DNA of 36,925 nucleotides from Marinomonas aquimarina (GCF_900089755.1 NZ_FLOC01000025.1:1-36925); one strand, 5' to 3'; counted from the stretch's first letter, positions 24,127 through 33,340 are shown. The notes: generated by a model from the letters alone, not told the origin. Translations and numbers: made by a program.

Positions 24127-25554
24127 CTAGTGTTTAACCAATTCGTTTACGTCAACAAAGTGACCGGCAATCGCAGCGGCAGCCGCCATGGCTGGGCTAA
24201 CCAAGTGCGTACGACCGCCAAAACCTTGGCGACCTTCAAAGTTACGGTTAGACGTTGAAGCACAGTGCTCGCCTTGACCTAGTTTGTCAGCGTTCATGGC
24301 TAGACACATTGAACAGCCTGGCTCGCGCCATTCAAGGCCTGCTTCAGTGAAGATTTTGTCCAAACCTTCCTCTTCCGCTTGCGCTTTAACCAAACCAGAA
24401 CCTGGTACCACGATCGCTTGCTTCAATGATTCCGCCACTTTGCGGCCTTTTACCACTTCCGCTGCAGAACGTAGGTCTTCGATACGAGAGTTCGTACAAG
24501 AACCGATAAACACGCGATCTAGGGTGATGTCAGCAAGTGTTTTCTTGCCTTCTAGACCCATGTATTTCCATGCACGTGCGTAACCTTCACGTGTTACAGC
24601 ATCTGTTTGATCTTCTGGACGAGGGATGTCTTGGTCGATGGCAATCACCATCTCAGGCGACGTACCCCAAGTTACTTGTGGTTTGATGTCTGCGCCATTT
24701 AGCACAACCACTTCGTCAAACTGAGCATCTGCATCAGAAACAAGGTCAGACCAAGCTTCTACTGCCATATCCCAGTGATCACCTTTTGGTGCGTAAGGAC
24801 GGTTGGCAACGTAGTCGATGGTTGTTTGGTCAACTGCGATCAAGCCAACGCGTGCGCCTGCTTCGATGGCCATGTTACAAACGGTCATACGACCTTCCAT
24901 TGATAGCGACTGGATTGCTTCACCACCGAATTCGATCGCAAAGCCTGTACCGCCAGCTGTACCGATTTCACCGATGATCGCTAGTACGACGTCTTTTGCT
25001 GTTACGTATGGCGACAATTGGCCGTCAACGCGCACAAGCATGTTTTTCATTTTCTTTTGTACTAGACATTGAGTCGCTAGAACGTGCTCAACTTCTGATG
25101 TACCGATACCGTGTGCTAACGCACCAAACGCACCGTGAGTAGAAGTATGCGAGTCACCACAAACCACAGTCATGCCTGGTAGTGTTGCGCCCTGCTCTGG
25201 GCCCACTACGTGAACGATACCTTGGCGGATATCGGTCATTTTGAACTCTGTGATGCCGAATTCGTCACAGTTATCGTCCAATGTTGTTACTTGGATTTTC
25301 GATACTGGATCGGCGATACCGTTTACACCGCTCTTACGTTCTTCAACCGTAGTTGGAACGTTGTGGTCAGGTGTCGCAAGGCTTGAAGTCAAGCGCCATG
25401 GCTTACGGCCGTGCAAACGCAGACCTTCGAACGCCTGTGGAGACGTTACTTCGTGTAGTAGTTGTAGATCGATGTAGATTAAGGCACTACCATCGTCACG
25501 TTGTTGAACAAGGTGGCTATCCCACAACTTGTCATAAAGAGTTTTACCTGCCAT
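24127..25554 (-). CDS. leuC: 3-isopropylmalate dehydratase, large subunit
   Basis: The 475-residue iron-sulfur subunit has the three cluster cysteines, one in G-S-C-T-N-S-R (about residue 350) and two in E-P-G-C-S-M-C-L (about residues 410-414). The N-terminal [14 protein letters not shown] block is also conserved. With LeuD it catalyses the second step of leucine synthesis. It is the first gene of the leuCDB cluster; GGAGAG precedes the ATG. The divergent LysR gene starts 96 bases away and is the likely regulator. No leader peptide with leucine codons and no attenuator fits in this short gap. Confidence 0.98.
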   Translation of the reverse strand: MAGKTLYDKLWDSHLVQQRDDGSALIYIDLQLLHEVTSPQAFEGLRLHGRKPWRLTSSLATPDHNVPTTVEERKSGVNGIADPVSKIQVTTLDDNCDEFGITEFKMTDIRQGIVHVVGPEQGATLPGMTVVCGDSHTSTHGAFGALAHGIGTSEVEHVLATQCLVQKKMKNMLVRVDGQLSPYVTAKDVVLAIIGEIGTAGGTGFAIEFGGEAIQSLSMEGRMTVCNMAIEAGARVGLIAVDQTTIDYVANRPYAPKGDHWDMAVEAWSDLVSDADAQFDEVVVLNGADIKPQVTWGTSPEMVIAIDQDIPRPEDQTDAVTREGYARAWKYMGLEGKKTLADITLDRVFIGSCTNSRIEDLRSAAEVVKGRKVAESLKQAIVVPGSGLVKAQAEEEGLDKIFTEAGLEWREPGCSMCLAMNADKLGQGEHCASTSNRNFEGRQGFGGRTHLVSPAMAAAAAIAGHFVDVNELVKH

Positions 25555-25650
25555 TGCTTTCTCTCCTACATAAGCATTGCTTTATAGTACTGGCTGAACT
25601 TAAATTACTCCAATTCATATTTTTCATGTTTTGGATAATTTTTTGGAATC

Positions 25651-26532
25651 ATGGACATTCAAGAGCTATTAACCTTTATCAAGGTCGCTGAAACCCAGTC
25701 GTTTTCTGAGGCAGCGGACGCCCTCTTCGTTACACAACCGGCGGTGAGTAAACGCATTGCCGCCTTAGAAAGCAACCTTAATGTGCGCCTGTTTGACCGT
25801 ATTGGCCGCCAAGTGCATCTCACGGAAGCCGGTCATCGCCTGTTGCCTAAGGCCAAGCGCTTGGCTGAGGACCTGAACGATATCAAACGCAGCATGTCTT
25901 TGCAGATGGAAGATGTCTCGGGTGAGCTTTTGATTGCCACGAGTCACCATATTGGCTTACACCGTCTTCCTAAAACATTAAAGCAATTCCAATTAGAATA
26001 CCCGCAAGCGGAAATCAAGATCGACTTCACCCAATCAGAAGACGCCCATCGACAGATTTTAAAGGGGGAAGCGGAAATCGGCATCATTACCCTGTCGGCG
26101 CAATCGGAGCAGATGCTGAACGCCATTCCGATCTGGTCGGATCCATTGCAGTGTGTAGTGAGCTTGGATCATCCGCTGGCACAGATGGATAAAGTCGACG
26201 TCGTGGAACTGTCCAAGTACCCGTGCGTCCTGCCCCATGAAAACACCTTTACCCGTCAAATTGCCGAGAAGGTGTTTGCCGTGAACGGCGTACGGCCACA
26301 GGTCAAAATGAACACCAACAATTTAGAAACCCTTGCCATGTTGGTCAGCATTGGCTGGGGCTGGTCTTTGGTGCCCTCGACCGTGGTAAACGATCAGCTA
26401 GCCGTGGTGAACTTACCGGCATTAAACGTAGAGCGAAAACTCGGTGTAATTCACCATAAACAGCGCACCTTGAGTCGCGCGGCCACGGCCTTTATCGAAC
26501 TACTACAAAAATTAGCCAAGGAAGCGCAATAA
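25651..26532 (+). CDS. LysR-family transcriptional regulator, likely controls leuCDB
   Basis: The 293-residue protein has an N-terminal winged helix-turn-helix (residues about 1-60: F-S-E-A-A-D-A-L-F-V-T-Q-P-A-V-S-K-R-I-A-A-L-E) followed by the LysR effector domain. Proteins of this family activate a divergent target gene in response to a small molecule. Its start is 96 bases from leuC, so leuCDB is the natural target, with an isopropylmalate-type co-inducer as in other LysR-type leucine regulators; this is inference from position. The ATG has only a weak site (TTTTTTGGA), which suggests low expression. The GH13 gene follows after 75 bases but is probably separate. Confidence 0.9.
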   Translation: MDIQELLTFIKVAETQSFSEAADALFVTQPAVSKRIAALESNLNVRLFDRIGRQVHLTEAGHRLLPKAKRLAEDLNDIKRSMSLQMEDVSGELLIATSHHIGLHRLPKTLKQFQLEYPQAEIKIDFTQSEDAHRQILKGEAEIGIITLSAQSEQMLNAIPIWSDPLQCVVSLDHPLAQMDKVDVVELSKYPCVLPHENTFTRQIAEKVFAVNGVRPQVKMNTNNLETLAMLVSIGWGWSLVPSTVVNDQLAVVNLPALNVERKLGVIHHKQRTLSRAATAFIELLQKLAKEAQ

Positions 26533-26607
26533 CCCTCAAAACACCAATGCGTTAGCACAATTTAATGCTAGTGTAAGAGGTAGATGTCTACTTTTTAGGA
26601 GTAAGAG

Positions 26608-28245
26608 ATGAGCAAGCAGACGACGGATTGGTGGCGTGGTGCCGTAATTTATCAAATTTACCCACGCAGTTTTATGGACTCTAATGGAGATGGCATTGGC
26701 GACCTCAAAGGCATCACTGAGAAAATGCCCTATATTGCCTCACTAGGTGTCGATGCCATTTGGCTGTCTCCTTTTTTTACCTCACCGATGAAAGACTTTG
26801 GTTACGACGTATCGGACTATTGTGATGTGGACCCCATCTTTGGCGACCTAGCCGACTTCGACGCTCTAATCGACAGCGCTCATCAGCACAATATCAAAGT
26901 CATTATCGACCAAGTGCTGAACCATACCTCTGATCAGCACTCTTGGTTTAAAGAATCACGCGCCAGCCGCGACAATGACAAGTCCGACTGGTATGTCTGG
27001 GTCGATGCCAAACCCGATGGTACGGTGCCCAACAACTGGCTGTCAGTATTCGGTGGCCCTGCTTGGCATTGGGACAGCCGCCGCCGTCAGTACTATCTGC
27101 ACAACTTTCTCGATAGCCAACCAGATCTGAACTTCCACAACACTGAAGTGGTGGAAGCCCTGTTAGCCAGTGTTCGCTTTTGGCTGGATCGCGGTGTCGA
27201 TGGTTTCCGTTTGGATACCGCTAACTATTTCTATCACGACCTGTTACTGCGCGATAACCCGCCGAAAAAAGAAATCATTGAAGGCAGTATCGGGGTCAGC
27301 TTGGACAACCCCTATGGTTACCAACTTCACCTATACGATAAGTCCCGCCCTGAAAATCTGGCCTTTTTGGAACGACTGCGCTCTTTATTGAACGAATACC
27401 CAGGTACCACAACCGTGGGCGAAGTGGGTTGTGATTTCTCCTTGAAAACCATGGCGCAATACACCCAAGGCCAAGACAAGCTGCACATGTGTTACTCGTT
27501 TGATTTACTGACCCACGATAACTCTATGACCCATATCCATAAGACCATGAGCACCATCGAGGAAGGCCTTGGCTCCGGCTGGCCCTGCTGGTCCATGAGC
27601 AATCATGATGTGGAACGTGTCGCCTCGCGCTGGAACCAGGGCAAAGCCTGCCCAGCCAAAAGCAAGGTGTATATGGCCATGCTGCTCTCCCTACGTGGTA
27701 GCGTGTGCTTGTATCAAGGGGAAGAACTTGGCTTGCCCGAAGCGGAACTCACCTTTGAGCAATTGGTGGACCCCTTTGGCATTAACTTCTGGCCCGAGTT
27801 TAAAGGCCGAGATGGCTGTCGTACCCCCTTCCCTTGGAGCAACGACAGCAAAGGCGGCTTTTCCAGCAGCGAAACCCCTTGGCTACCGGTCAGTGAAACA
27901 CACCTCCCGCTAGCGGTTTCTGAGCAACAAGGAGATCGTCACTCCGTATTACATGCCTACCGTGATTTCTTGCATTTTCGTAAACACCACCCGGCTCTGA
28001 TCTCAGGGGAGATTGAGTTTTTGTGCAGTGATCAAGACATCCTAATATTCACGCGCAGTCACGCAGAAGAAACCTTGATCATTGGCATTAATGCAGGTGA
28101 TCAGGCGCACTTTACCCCTCCGCTGAACTATGAGGTGAAGGACATTGTCATGCCCGAAGGGCTAAGAATTGGCGAATATGAAAACCATAAAATGATATTG
28201 CCATCGAACTCGGTCTACATTGGCACTGTGGTCAAATCTCTGTAG
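26608..28245 (+). CDS. GH13 alpha-glucosidase (oligo-alpha-glucosidase type)
   Basis: The 545-residue intracellular enzyme hydrolyses (or transfers) alpha-glucosidic bonds of short maltosaccharides or sucrose-like sugars. The GH13 regions are complete: D-Q-V-L-N-H (101-106), G-F-R-L-D-T with nucleophile Asp203, G-E-V-G with acid/base Glu272, and S-N-H-D-V-E-R with stabiliser Asp334. The N-terminal W-W-R-G-A-V-I-Y-Q-I-Y-P-R-S-F and D-S-N-G-D-G-I-G-D-L calcium-type loop are typical of oligo-1,6-glucosidase relatives. No signal peptide is present. AGGAG precedes the ATG. No sugar transporter lies nearby, so it may act on an imported or stored compatible solute such as sucrose or glucosylglycerol; this is only a suggestion. 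Confidence 0.93.
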   Translation: MSKQTTDWWRGAVIYQIYPRSFMDSNGDGIGDLKGITEKMPYIASLGVDAIWLSPFFTSPMKDFGYDVSDYCDVDPIFGDLADFDALIDSAHQHNIKVIIDQVLNHTSDQHSWFKESRASRDNDKSDWYVWVDAKPDGTVPNNWLSVFGGPAWHWDSRRRQYYLHNFLDSQPDLNFHNTEVVEALLASVRFWLDRGVDGFRLDTANYFYHDLLLRDNPPKKEIIEGSIGVSLDNPYGYQLHLYDKSRPENLAFLERLRSLLNEYPGTTTVGEVGCDFSLKTMAQYTQGQDKLHMCYSFDLLTHDNSMTHIHKTMSTIEEGLGSGWPCWSMSNHDVERVASRWNQGKACPAKSKVYMAMLLSLRGSVCLYQGEELGLPEAELTFEQLVDPFGINFWPEFKGRDGCRTPFPWSNDSKGGFSSSETPWLPVSETHLPLAVSEQQGDRHSVLHAYRDFLHFRKHHPALISGEIEFLCSDQDILIFTRSHAEETLIIGINAGDQAHFTPPLNYEVKDIVMPEGLRIGEYENHKMILPSNSVYIGTVVKSL

Positions 28246-28256
28246 CCGACAAATAA

Positions 28257-28272
28257 CTGTATATCCATACAG
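28257..28272. promoter_or_regulatory. LexA-type box variant in a convergent gap
   Basis: CTGTATATCCATACAG keeps the CTG-N10-CAG form with two central changes from the other three sites. It lies 11 bases after the GH13 stop and before a bidirectional terminator, so no gene start is in reach. It may be a non-promoter LexA site or a chance variant. Confidence 0.4.
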
Positions 28273-28291
28273 TTGCAACAAACCCCCCACT

Positions 28292-28327
28292 AAAAAGGGC
28301 TTTCCACTTAGGTGAAAAGCCCTTTTT
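28292..28327. terminator. Bidirectional terminator between GH13 and ndh genes
   Basis: AAAAAGGGCTTT (28292-28303) pairs with AAAGCCCTTTTT, whose last base is 28327. A and T runs on both sides make it work in both directions between the convergent genes ending at 28245 and 28356. Confidence 0.9.
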
Positions 28328-28355
28328 GTTGACCATTGAGCAGTATTTAAGCGAA

Positions 28356-29645
28356 TTAGTGCAGCTTCAGCTTCGGCTTGACCACCTTACCGATACGCTG
28401 GGCCGCCAAAATGATCATAGCTTTGAACCAGCCGTGAATAGCGATCAGGTGTAAACGGTACAAGGATACATAGACAAAGCGCGCCAAGCGCCCTTCGACA
28501 AACATAGAGCCTTTCATCAGGTTACCCATCAAGCTCCCCACCGTGCTGTAACGGCTTAGGTTGACCAAGGAACCGTAGTCTTTGTATTGGTAATCTTTGA
28601 GCGGCTCGTTTTTAAAGCTGGCTAAGATATTCTCGTGTACCAAGGAAGCCATCTGGTGCGCCGACTGGGCGCGCGGTGGCACAAAGTTACCGTTGGCTTG
28701 CTGACAAGCACAGCAGTCACCGATCACATACAAGTCATCGTGCAAGGTGCTTTGCAAAGTCCCCTTCACCATCACTTGGTTGTTGCGTGTGGTTTCAAGA
28801 CCCTCGATGTTTTTAATAAACTCTGGCGCTTTCACGCCCGCAGCCCAAATCATCAAATCAGAGGTAATCACTTTGCCTTCCGCTGTCACTAAGCCCTCTT
28901 CACGAGCCTCTGTAATACGTGTCGCTTCGTGTACATGGACACCCAGTCTCTCCAATTCTTGCTTGGCATTGTTGGCGATGCGATCCGGCAGAGCTGGCAA
29001 CAGGCGCGGACCCGCTTCGATCAACTCCACCTTCACCTTATCTTTTGACATTTCGGTCATGCCATACGTCTTCAATAGATCCGCAACGTGGAACAGCTCC
29101 GCGGATAACTCAACGCCCGTGGCACCACCACCGACGATGGAAATATGCAGCTTTTCATCGCCACCTAATTGGTGCACACGCATAAACTGTTGCAGGAGCG
29201 CTTGTTGGAAGCGTTCCGCTTGGCGGTGGGAGTCGAGGAAATAACAGTGATCGGACACGCCAGGGGTACCAAAATCATTACTCACACTGCCTACAGCCAG
29301 CACTAGAGTGTCGTAACTGACTTCGCGGGTGGGTAATACTTCGTGGCCTTTGTCATCGCATATAGACTCTAAGCGAATGACTTTATTTTCCGGGTCAATA
29401 TCGTAAGCGGTGCCAAGCTTGAACTTGTAGTGATGCTTGGTCGAGTGAGCACGGTAGTTGATACCGTCAGTATTGATATCCAATGAGCCCGTTGCGACTT
29501 CGTGCAACAGAGGTTTCCAAATGTGGGTTTGTGAGCGGTCGATTAAGGTCACTTCAGCGTGTTTACGCTTACCTAAACTGTGGCCTAAGCGGGTCACAAG
29601 CTCTAAGCCGCCGGCGCCACCGCCGAGCACTACGATTTTTTTCAT
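28356..29645 (-). CDS. ndh: Type II NADH dehydrogenase (NDH-2)
   Basis: The 429-residue flavoprotein passes electrons from NADH to quinone without pumping protons, at the inner face of the membrane. It begins with an FAD-binding motif, V-V-L-G-G-G-A-G-G-L-E-L, and has a second, NADH-binding motif S-I-V-G-G-G-A-T-G-V-E-L-S-A-E-L (near residue 165). It also has the third conserved block Y-V-I-G-D-C-C-A-C (near residue 305). The C-terminal part has the amphipathic region used for membrane attachment. I place the start at 29645, preceded by GGGGA; the in-frame TTG at 29657 contains that site. The 97 bases upstream, between it and the YaiI gene, hold three inverted repeats. Confidence 0.95.
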   Translation of the reverse strand: MKKIVVLGGGAGGLELVTRLGHSLGKRKHAEVTLIDRSQTHIWKPLLHEVATGSLDINTDGINYRAHSTKHHYKFKLGTAYDIDPENKVIRLESICDDKGHEVLPTREVSYDTLVLAVGSVSNDFGTPGVSDHCYFLDSHRQAERFQQALLQQFMRVHQLGGDEKLHISIVGGGATGVELSAELFHVADLLKTYGMTEMSKDKVKVELIEAGPRLLPALPDRIANNAKQELERLGVHVHEATRITEAREEGLVTAEGKVITSDLMIWAAGVKAPEFIKNIEGLETTRNNQVMVKGTLQSTLHDDLYVIGDCCACQQANGNFVPPRAQSAHQMASLVHENILASFKNEPLKDYQYKDYGSLVNLSRYSTVGSLMGNLMKGSMFVEGRLARFVYVSLYRLHLIAIHGWFKAMIILAAQRIGKVVKPKLKLH

Positions 29646-29665
29646 ATAAATCCCCAAACTGTGAA

Positions 29666-29748
29666 TGATTTGCTAAACACTGGCATTGCTTAGCAAATCA
29701 CTCCTCAACAGGAGGAGCGAAGCGCACGTTAACAATAGAAGGTTAACG
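29666..29748 (-). promoter_or_regulatory. Three successive hairpins between yaiI-like gene and ndh
   Basis: TGATTTGCTAA (29666-29676) and TTAGCAAATCA (29690-29700) are a perfect 11-base inverted repeat with a 13-base spacer, 21 bases upstream of the ndh start. Next to it CTCCTC (29701-29706) pairs with GAGGAG (29712-29717), and CGTTAAC (29727-29733) with GTTAACG (29742-29748), the last over the stop of the YaiI-like gene. They could be a terminator, an operator or a structured ndh leader. Confidence 0.5.
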
Positions 29749-30192
29749 AGGTCGCTTGGCAAGAAGGCGGTCTAAGGCGTTGGCAAATGCCGCTTTGTCA
29801 CGGTCACCAAAGGGGGCCGAGCCACCGGTTTCAAAGCCACTGGAGCGCATTTGGTCCATAAAATCACGCATCTGTAATTTCTGCTTGATGTTTTCGCGGG
29901 TGTATTGCTCACCTTTTGAAGTCATCACTAAAGCACCGCGCTCAATGCAATCGGAGGCAAGCGGGATGTCCGAGGTGATGACCAAATCGCCCGCGGCAAC
30001 ATTTTGTTCAATGTATAAATCGGCTTCATCAAAACCGCTCGGCACGACTTTGCGCGTTAACCATTTACTATTAGGTAAGGCAATGGCCACGTTAGCGACA
30101 AAAATACAGGTCACCTCACAGCGCTCAGCGGCTTTAAAAAGAATTGGTTTGATGGCATTTGGACACGCATCGGCGTCGACCCAGATTTGCAT
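29743..30192 (-). CDS. yaiI: YaiI/YqxD family protein (DUF188, UPF0178)
   Basis: The 149-residue protein matches the YaiI/YqxD family. The N-terminal I-W-V-D-A-D-A-C-P-N-A-I-K and the central D-L-V-I-T-S-D-I-P-L-A and A-L-V-M-T-S-K-G-E segments are diagnostic. The acidic residues at both positions resemble a PIN-like nuclease arrangement, but no activity is established for the family as far as I know. Length is normal. It lies upstream of ndh on the same strand, with hairpins between; whether they are co-transcribed is unclear. Confidence 0.93.
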   Translation of the reverse strand: MQIWVDADACPNAIKPILFKAAERCEVTCIFVANVAIALPNSKWLTRKVVPSGFDEADLYIEQNVAAGDLVITSDIPLASDCIERGALVMTSKGEQYTRENIKQKLQMRDFMDQMRSSGFETGGSAPFGDRDKAAFANALDRLLAKRPR

Positions 30193-30286
30193 TGAAAGCT
30201 CCTTAAATCAGAGTTCCATTATTGCGAGTCATGGGTCGTTTGGCTATAGGCGGAATGAAGCAGCAAGACAAAAACATATTATTTTC

Positions 30287-30327
30287 AATTATGGCGAACC
30301 TGAAAGCAGAGCAAGTTCACCATAATT
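30287..30327. repeat. Imperfect inverted repeat after acyl-CoA dehydrogenase gene
   Basis: The 16-base arms 30287-30302 and 30312-30327 (AATTATGG...CCATAATT outermost) pair at 14 positions around a nine-base loop. Position 32 bases past the acyl-CoA dehydrogenase stop suggests a terminator, but the tail on that strand is only moderately T-rich. Confidence 0.45.
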
Positions 30328-30358
30328 AATAAAAATAATATTAAATTTATCTTTTGTA

Positions 30359-32065
30359 TTATTTAAGCAGCTCCGTCGATGGGATAGCCTGATCCTTACT
30401 GAAACGCTTCACTGAGGCGAACAAAGCATCGCTTCGTACCGCGATATGATCAAAGTAGAAGTTTGCTTTGGCCAGCCATGCTTGATCCGCTTGATCGGAT
30501 TGCGCCCCTTTTAAAAGCAACCAGCCGCCAATCACGTAGCCAGACAGCATCATAAAGTCATACGCTGCTTCACTAGACTCCACATCGCCATCCAACATGG
30601 CTTGCTTGGCATCGCTTAGCAAACGGATCTGACTTTTCAATGACACCACCAAATCGATGTGCTGGGTAAAACTCGCCGCATCCGTTTGCATCTCGTCAAT
30701 CAGTGCCGACATAGCCATACCTTGATCAGCGGCCAATTTACGCCCTACCAAATCCAGTGCTTGGACCCCATTGGTGCCTTCGTAGATCGGTAAGATGCGA
30801 GCATCGCGCAGCAATTGCGCCACACCGGTCTCTTCGATGTAGCCCATACCCCCGTGCACCTGCACTGCAAGGGAGGTGATCTCTTGAGCCATTTCCGTTA
30901 GCCAACCTTTAACAATCGGCGTATACAGCTCAGTACGCGTCATATGCTTGGCATCGGTGTTTGATAAATCATTTTCTACCGACGCGGTGTACATCAGAGC
31001 ACGCATGGCCGCCAGTGTACTGGCCATTTGCCATAACATGCGCTTCACGTCCCCATGCTCAGCAATCACGGCTTTTTCTTTGCTGCCCTTCACAGAGCCT
31101 TGCTTGCGCTCATGGGCATAGTCCAACGCCATCTGATAAGCCGCTTCTGCAACCGCCAATCCTTGCAAGCCAACACTTTGGCGAGCGTTGTTCATCATGG
31201 TAAACATGGCTGCAAGGCCTTTGTTTTCCTCACCGACCAAATAGCCAATCGCCCCCTCGGTTTCACCATATTGCATGACACAGGTTGGCGAGCCGTGAAT
31301 CCCCATCTTGTGCTCAAGAGACAGCGGAAACACATCGTTACGGCGGCCAGCATGGCCATTTTCATCCAACAGGTACTTCGGCACTAGAAACAGAGAAATC
31401 CCCTTTACCCCTTCCGGCGCATCAGGAAGACGTGCCAACACCAAATGAATGATGTTTTCGCTCATCAAATGGTCACCCCAAGTAATAAAGATTTTCTGCC
31501 CATAAAGTCGGTATTGATCACCGTCTGGCACCGCTTTGGTTTTGATCGCTGCCAAATCCGTACCCGCCGCAGGCTCCGTCAGGTTCATGGTACCGGTCCA
31601 TTTGCCCGACACCATATTTGGCAAGTAGGCTTCTTTTAACGCTTGGCTAGCGTGGGTTTCGATGGCATCCACGGCCCCTTGGGTGAGCAAAGGACAAAGT
31701 GAGAAAGATAAGTTGGCAGATTGAATACCTTCATTGAAAGCCACTTCAAGCGCTCTTGGCAAACCTTGCCCACCAAACTCTTCCGGTGCCGCTAAGGTGG
31801 TCCAAGCGGCTTCTTGCAACAACTCATAAACATGCTTGAAATCAGGAGTCTCTTGCACGCAACGGGCGACCATTTTCGGCGGTGTTTTATCGCCCAAACG
31901 GTTGGTTGGCGCCACACATTGCTCAGAGAATTTCGCGGCCTCAGACAGAATCGGCTCAACAAGGTCCGCACCATAGTTTGGGAAGTGCGGCTCAAGGCGC
32001 GCGATGTCAGCAATATGCTCCAAACAGAATTGAATGTCTTTTGCGGGATAACGATAACCACTCAT
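30359..32065 (-). CDS. Acyl-CoA dehydrogenase, long DmdC-like subfamily
   Basis: The 568-residue flavoenzyme introduces a double bond into an acyl-CoA. The FAD-binding blocks are M-N-L-T-E-P-A-A-G-T-D-L-A (near residue 160) and F-I-T-W-G-D-H; R-Q-S-V-G-L-Q-G and Y-E-G-T-N-G-V-Q-A-L-D-L-V follow. The extra C-terminal domain of about 130 residues and the N-terminal Y-x-x-P-x-x-D-I-Q-F-x-L place it with long acyl-CoA dehydrogenases that include DmdC (3-methylmercaptopropionyl-CoA dehydrogenase of DMSP demethylation). That substrate is plausible in a marine bacterium, but the same subfamily also serves ordinary fatty acids, so it stays open. An AraC-type regulator gene lies 144 bases upstream on the same strand. 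Confidence 0.92.
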   Translation of the reverse strand: MSGYRYPAKDIQFCLEHIADIARLEPHFPNYGADLVEPILSEAAKFSEQCVAPTNRLGDKTPPKMVARCVQETPDFKHVYELLQEAAWTTLAAPEEFGGQGLPRALEVAFNEGIQSANLSFSLCPLLTQGAVDAIETHASQALKEAYLPNMVSGKWTGTMNLTEPAAGTDLAAIKTKAVPDGDQYRLYGQKIFITWGDHLMSENIIHLVLARLPDAPEGVKGISLFLVPKYLLDENGHAGRRNDVFPLSLEHKMGIHGSPTCVMQYGETEGAIGYLVGEENKGLAAMFTMMNNARQSVGLQGLAVAEAAYQMALDYAHERKQGSVKGSKEKAVIAEHGDVKRMLWQMASTLAAMRALMYTASVENDLSNTDAKHMTRTELYTPIVKGWLTEMAQEITSLAVQVHGGMGYIEETGVAQLLRDARILPIYEGTNGVQALDLVGRKLAADQGMAMSALIDEMQTDAASFTQHIDLVVSLKSQIRLLSDAKQAMLDGDVESSEAAYDFMMLSGYVIGGWLLLKGAQSDQADQAWLAKANFYFDHIAVRSDALFASVKRFSKDQAIPSTELLK

Positions 32066-32209
32066 TGATCGACTCCTTATGAATTCTTATTTTTCTATTG
32101 TCGTTGTTAATAGAAAGAGTGGTCAATTAGAGCATATTCGACAATGGCAAATGATCGCTAATTTGCTGACAAATATGCTCAGGTGCGGCGCTCAGGCAAA
32201 CCAATGCCA

Positions 32210-33265
32210 TTACTTTAAAGGCTGGTAATCCGCATGCTTACGATACTCCCCTGGCGTCATACCGGTCCATTTCTTAAAGGAACGATAAAAGGCACTCGGT
32301 TCCTCAAAGCCCATTAACGCGGCAATTTCATTGAATGACAGCTGTGGGGCATTGATATAGGTGATCGCAGCTTCTTTACGACACTCATCTTTGATTTGCT
32401 GGAATGACGTCCCTTCATCCGTTAAACGACGACGCATAGTCGACACACTCACATTGAGCATAGACGCTACTTCTTCGGCAGACAGCATTTCCTGAGAGAA
32501 ATCCTTCCCTAAAATAGAAATGATTCGAGACTTCAAACTGTTGTCATTATCGACCATGACCAAGAGCTGATAGGGTGCGGTTTTTAAGAAGCTGCGTAAG
32601 CTGTCTTCATTCTGCACTAGGGGCATTTCCAGATAAGAAGACGGAAATACCAAGGCATTGCCATGTTGCGAAAATTTCACATCCGACTGAAACAAGGTTT
32701 GATAGTACTCCACATCATCAGGGCGAGATGCGGTAAAATAAGCCGCTTTCAGCACTAGGCGTCGACCAATTAACCAGCTGATAAAGTGATGCCACATGGA
32801 CAAGGTGGTACGCACCCGCTCACGGGACTCAAACGCTTTATCAAGGGAGATATCGGCATTGGCTTCAAGGGATTCAATTGGCGCAAAGGTGACTTTGGCA
32901 AAGCGGCCTTTTTTGACGACAATTGGTTTAATGGTGGGGCCACGGCAGATTTCATAGAAATCGCTGCAACGTTTTAACGCTTGCGCCAAATTTTTTGAAT
33001 GCAATATACAAAGACACATCATACGGAAGGAGCCTTTCGGCATTTTTCCGCCACTTAAAATGCAAAAGGACTCGTCGTCCATCATTTGCATGATGCGCTG
33101 ATACAATAGGCCATAGCGATAGACTGAAAGCCCCTGCTCTGCCTCTACATCACTGCGACTAATGCCAACTTCATCCAGAAGTGGATTAATGTCACACCCC
33201 TGTCTTTCTACTGCGCTTAAAAGATAACGTACACTCTGAGCTGGAACAGTCGCTTTAGACTCCAT
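32210..33265 (-). CDS. AraC-family transcriptional regulator
   Basis: The 351-residue regulator has an N-terminal ligand-binding domain of the arabinose-binding-like type and a C-terminal double helix-turn-helix. The first HTH is S-A-E-E-V-A-S-M-L-N-V-S-V-S-T-M-R-R-R-L (about residue 255); the second includes F-N-E-I-A-A-L-M-G-F-E-E-P-S-A-F-Y-R-S-F-K-K-W-T-G (about residue 302). ATG 33265 follows a GAGGGGG site; a longer frame from 33286 lacks one. It is upstream of the acyl-CoA dehydrogenase on the same strand, so a fatty-acid or acyl-CoA-linked ligand is likely; regulators of this group often sit beside lipid-degradation genes. Confidence 0.9.
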   Translation of the reverse strand: MESKATVPAQSVRYLLSAVERQGCDINPLLDEVGISRSDVEAEQGLSVYRYGLLYQRIMQMMDDESFCILSGGKMPKGSFRMMCLCILHSKNLAQALKRCSDFYEICRGPTIKPIVVKKGRFAKVTFAPIESLEANADISLDKAFESRERVRTTLSMWHHFISWLIGRRLVLKAAYFTASRPDDVEYYQTLFQSDVKFSQHGNALVFPSSYLEMPLVQNEDSLRSFLKTAPYQLLVMVDNDNSLKSRIISILGKDFSQEMLSAEEVASMLNVSVSTMRRRLTDEGTSFQQIKDECRKEAAITYINAPQLSFNEIAALMGFEEPSAFYRSFKKWTGMTPGEYRKHADYQPLK

Positions 33266-33310
33266 GCAATCAAGCCCCCTCAACAATTACCCTAAAAATA
33301 TAGGCACAAA

Positions 33311-33340
33311 AAAAGGCTGCATAATGTTATGCAGCCTTTT
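33311..33340 (-). terminator. Intrinsic terminator of the basic small-protein gene
   Basis: AAAAGGCTGCATAA (33311-33324) pairs perfectly with TTATGCAGCCTTTT (33327-33340), and on the minus strand a seven-T run follows. It lies 11 bases after the stop at 33351. Confidence 0.95.

Noticed and set aside
25555..25650. Leucine attenuator with leader peptide before leuC
   Set aside because: Only 96 bases separate leuC from the LysR start; no leucine-rich leader frame or terminator stem is present.
28257..28272. SOS promoter for ndh or the GH13 gene
   Set aside because: The site lies between two convergent stop codons with a terminator next to it, so neither gene can start there.
28635..29244. Plus-strand open frames opposite ndh, leuC and other core genes
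   Set aside because: They lie wholly inside well-conserved genes on the other strand and have no family features or ribosome-binding sites.
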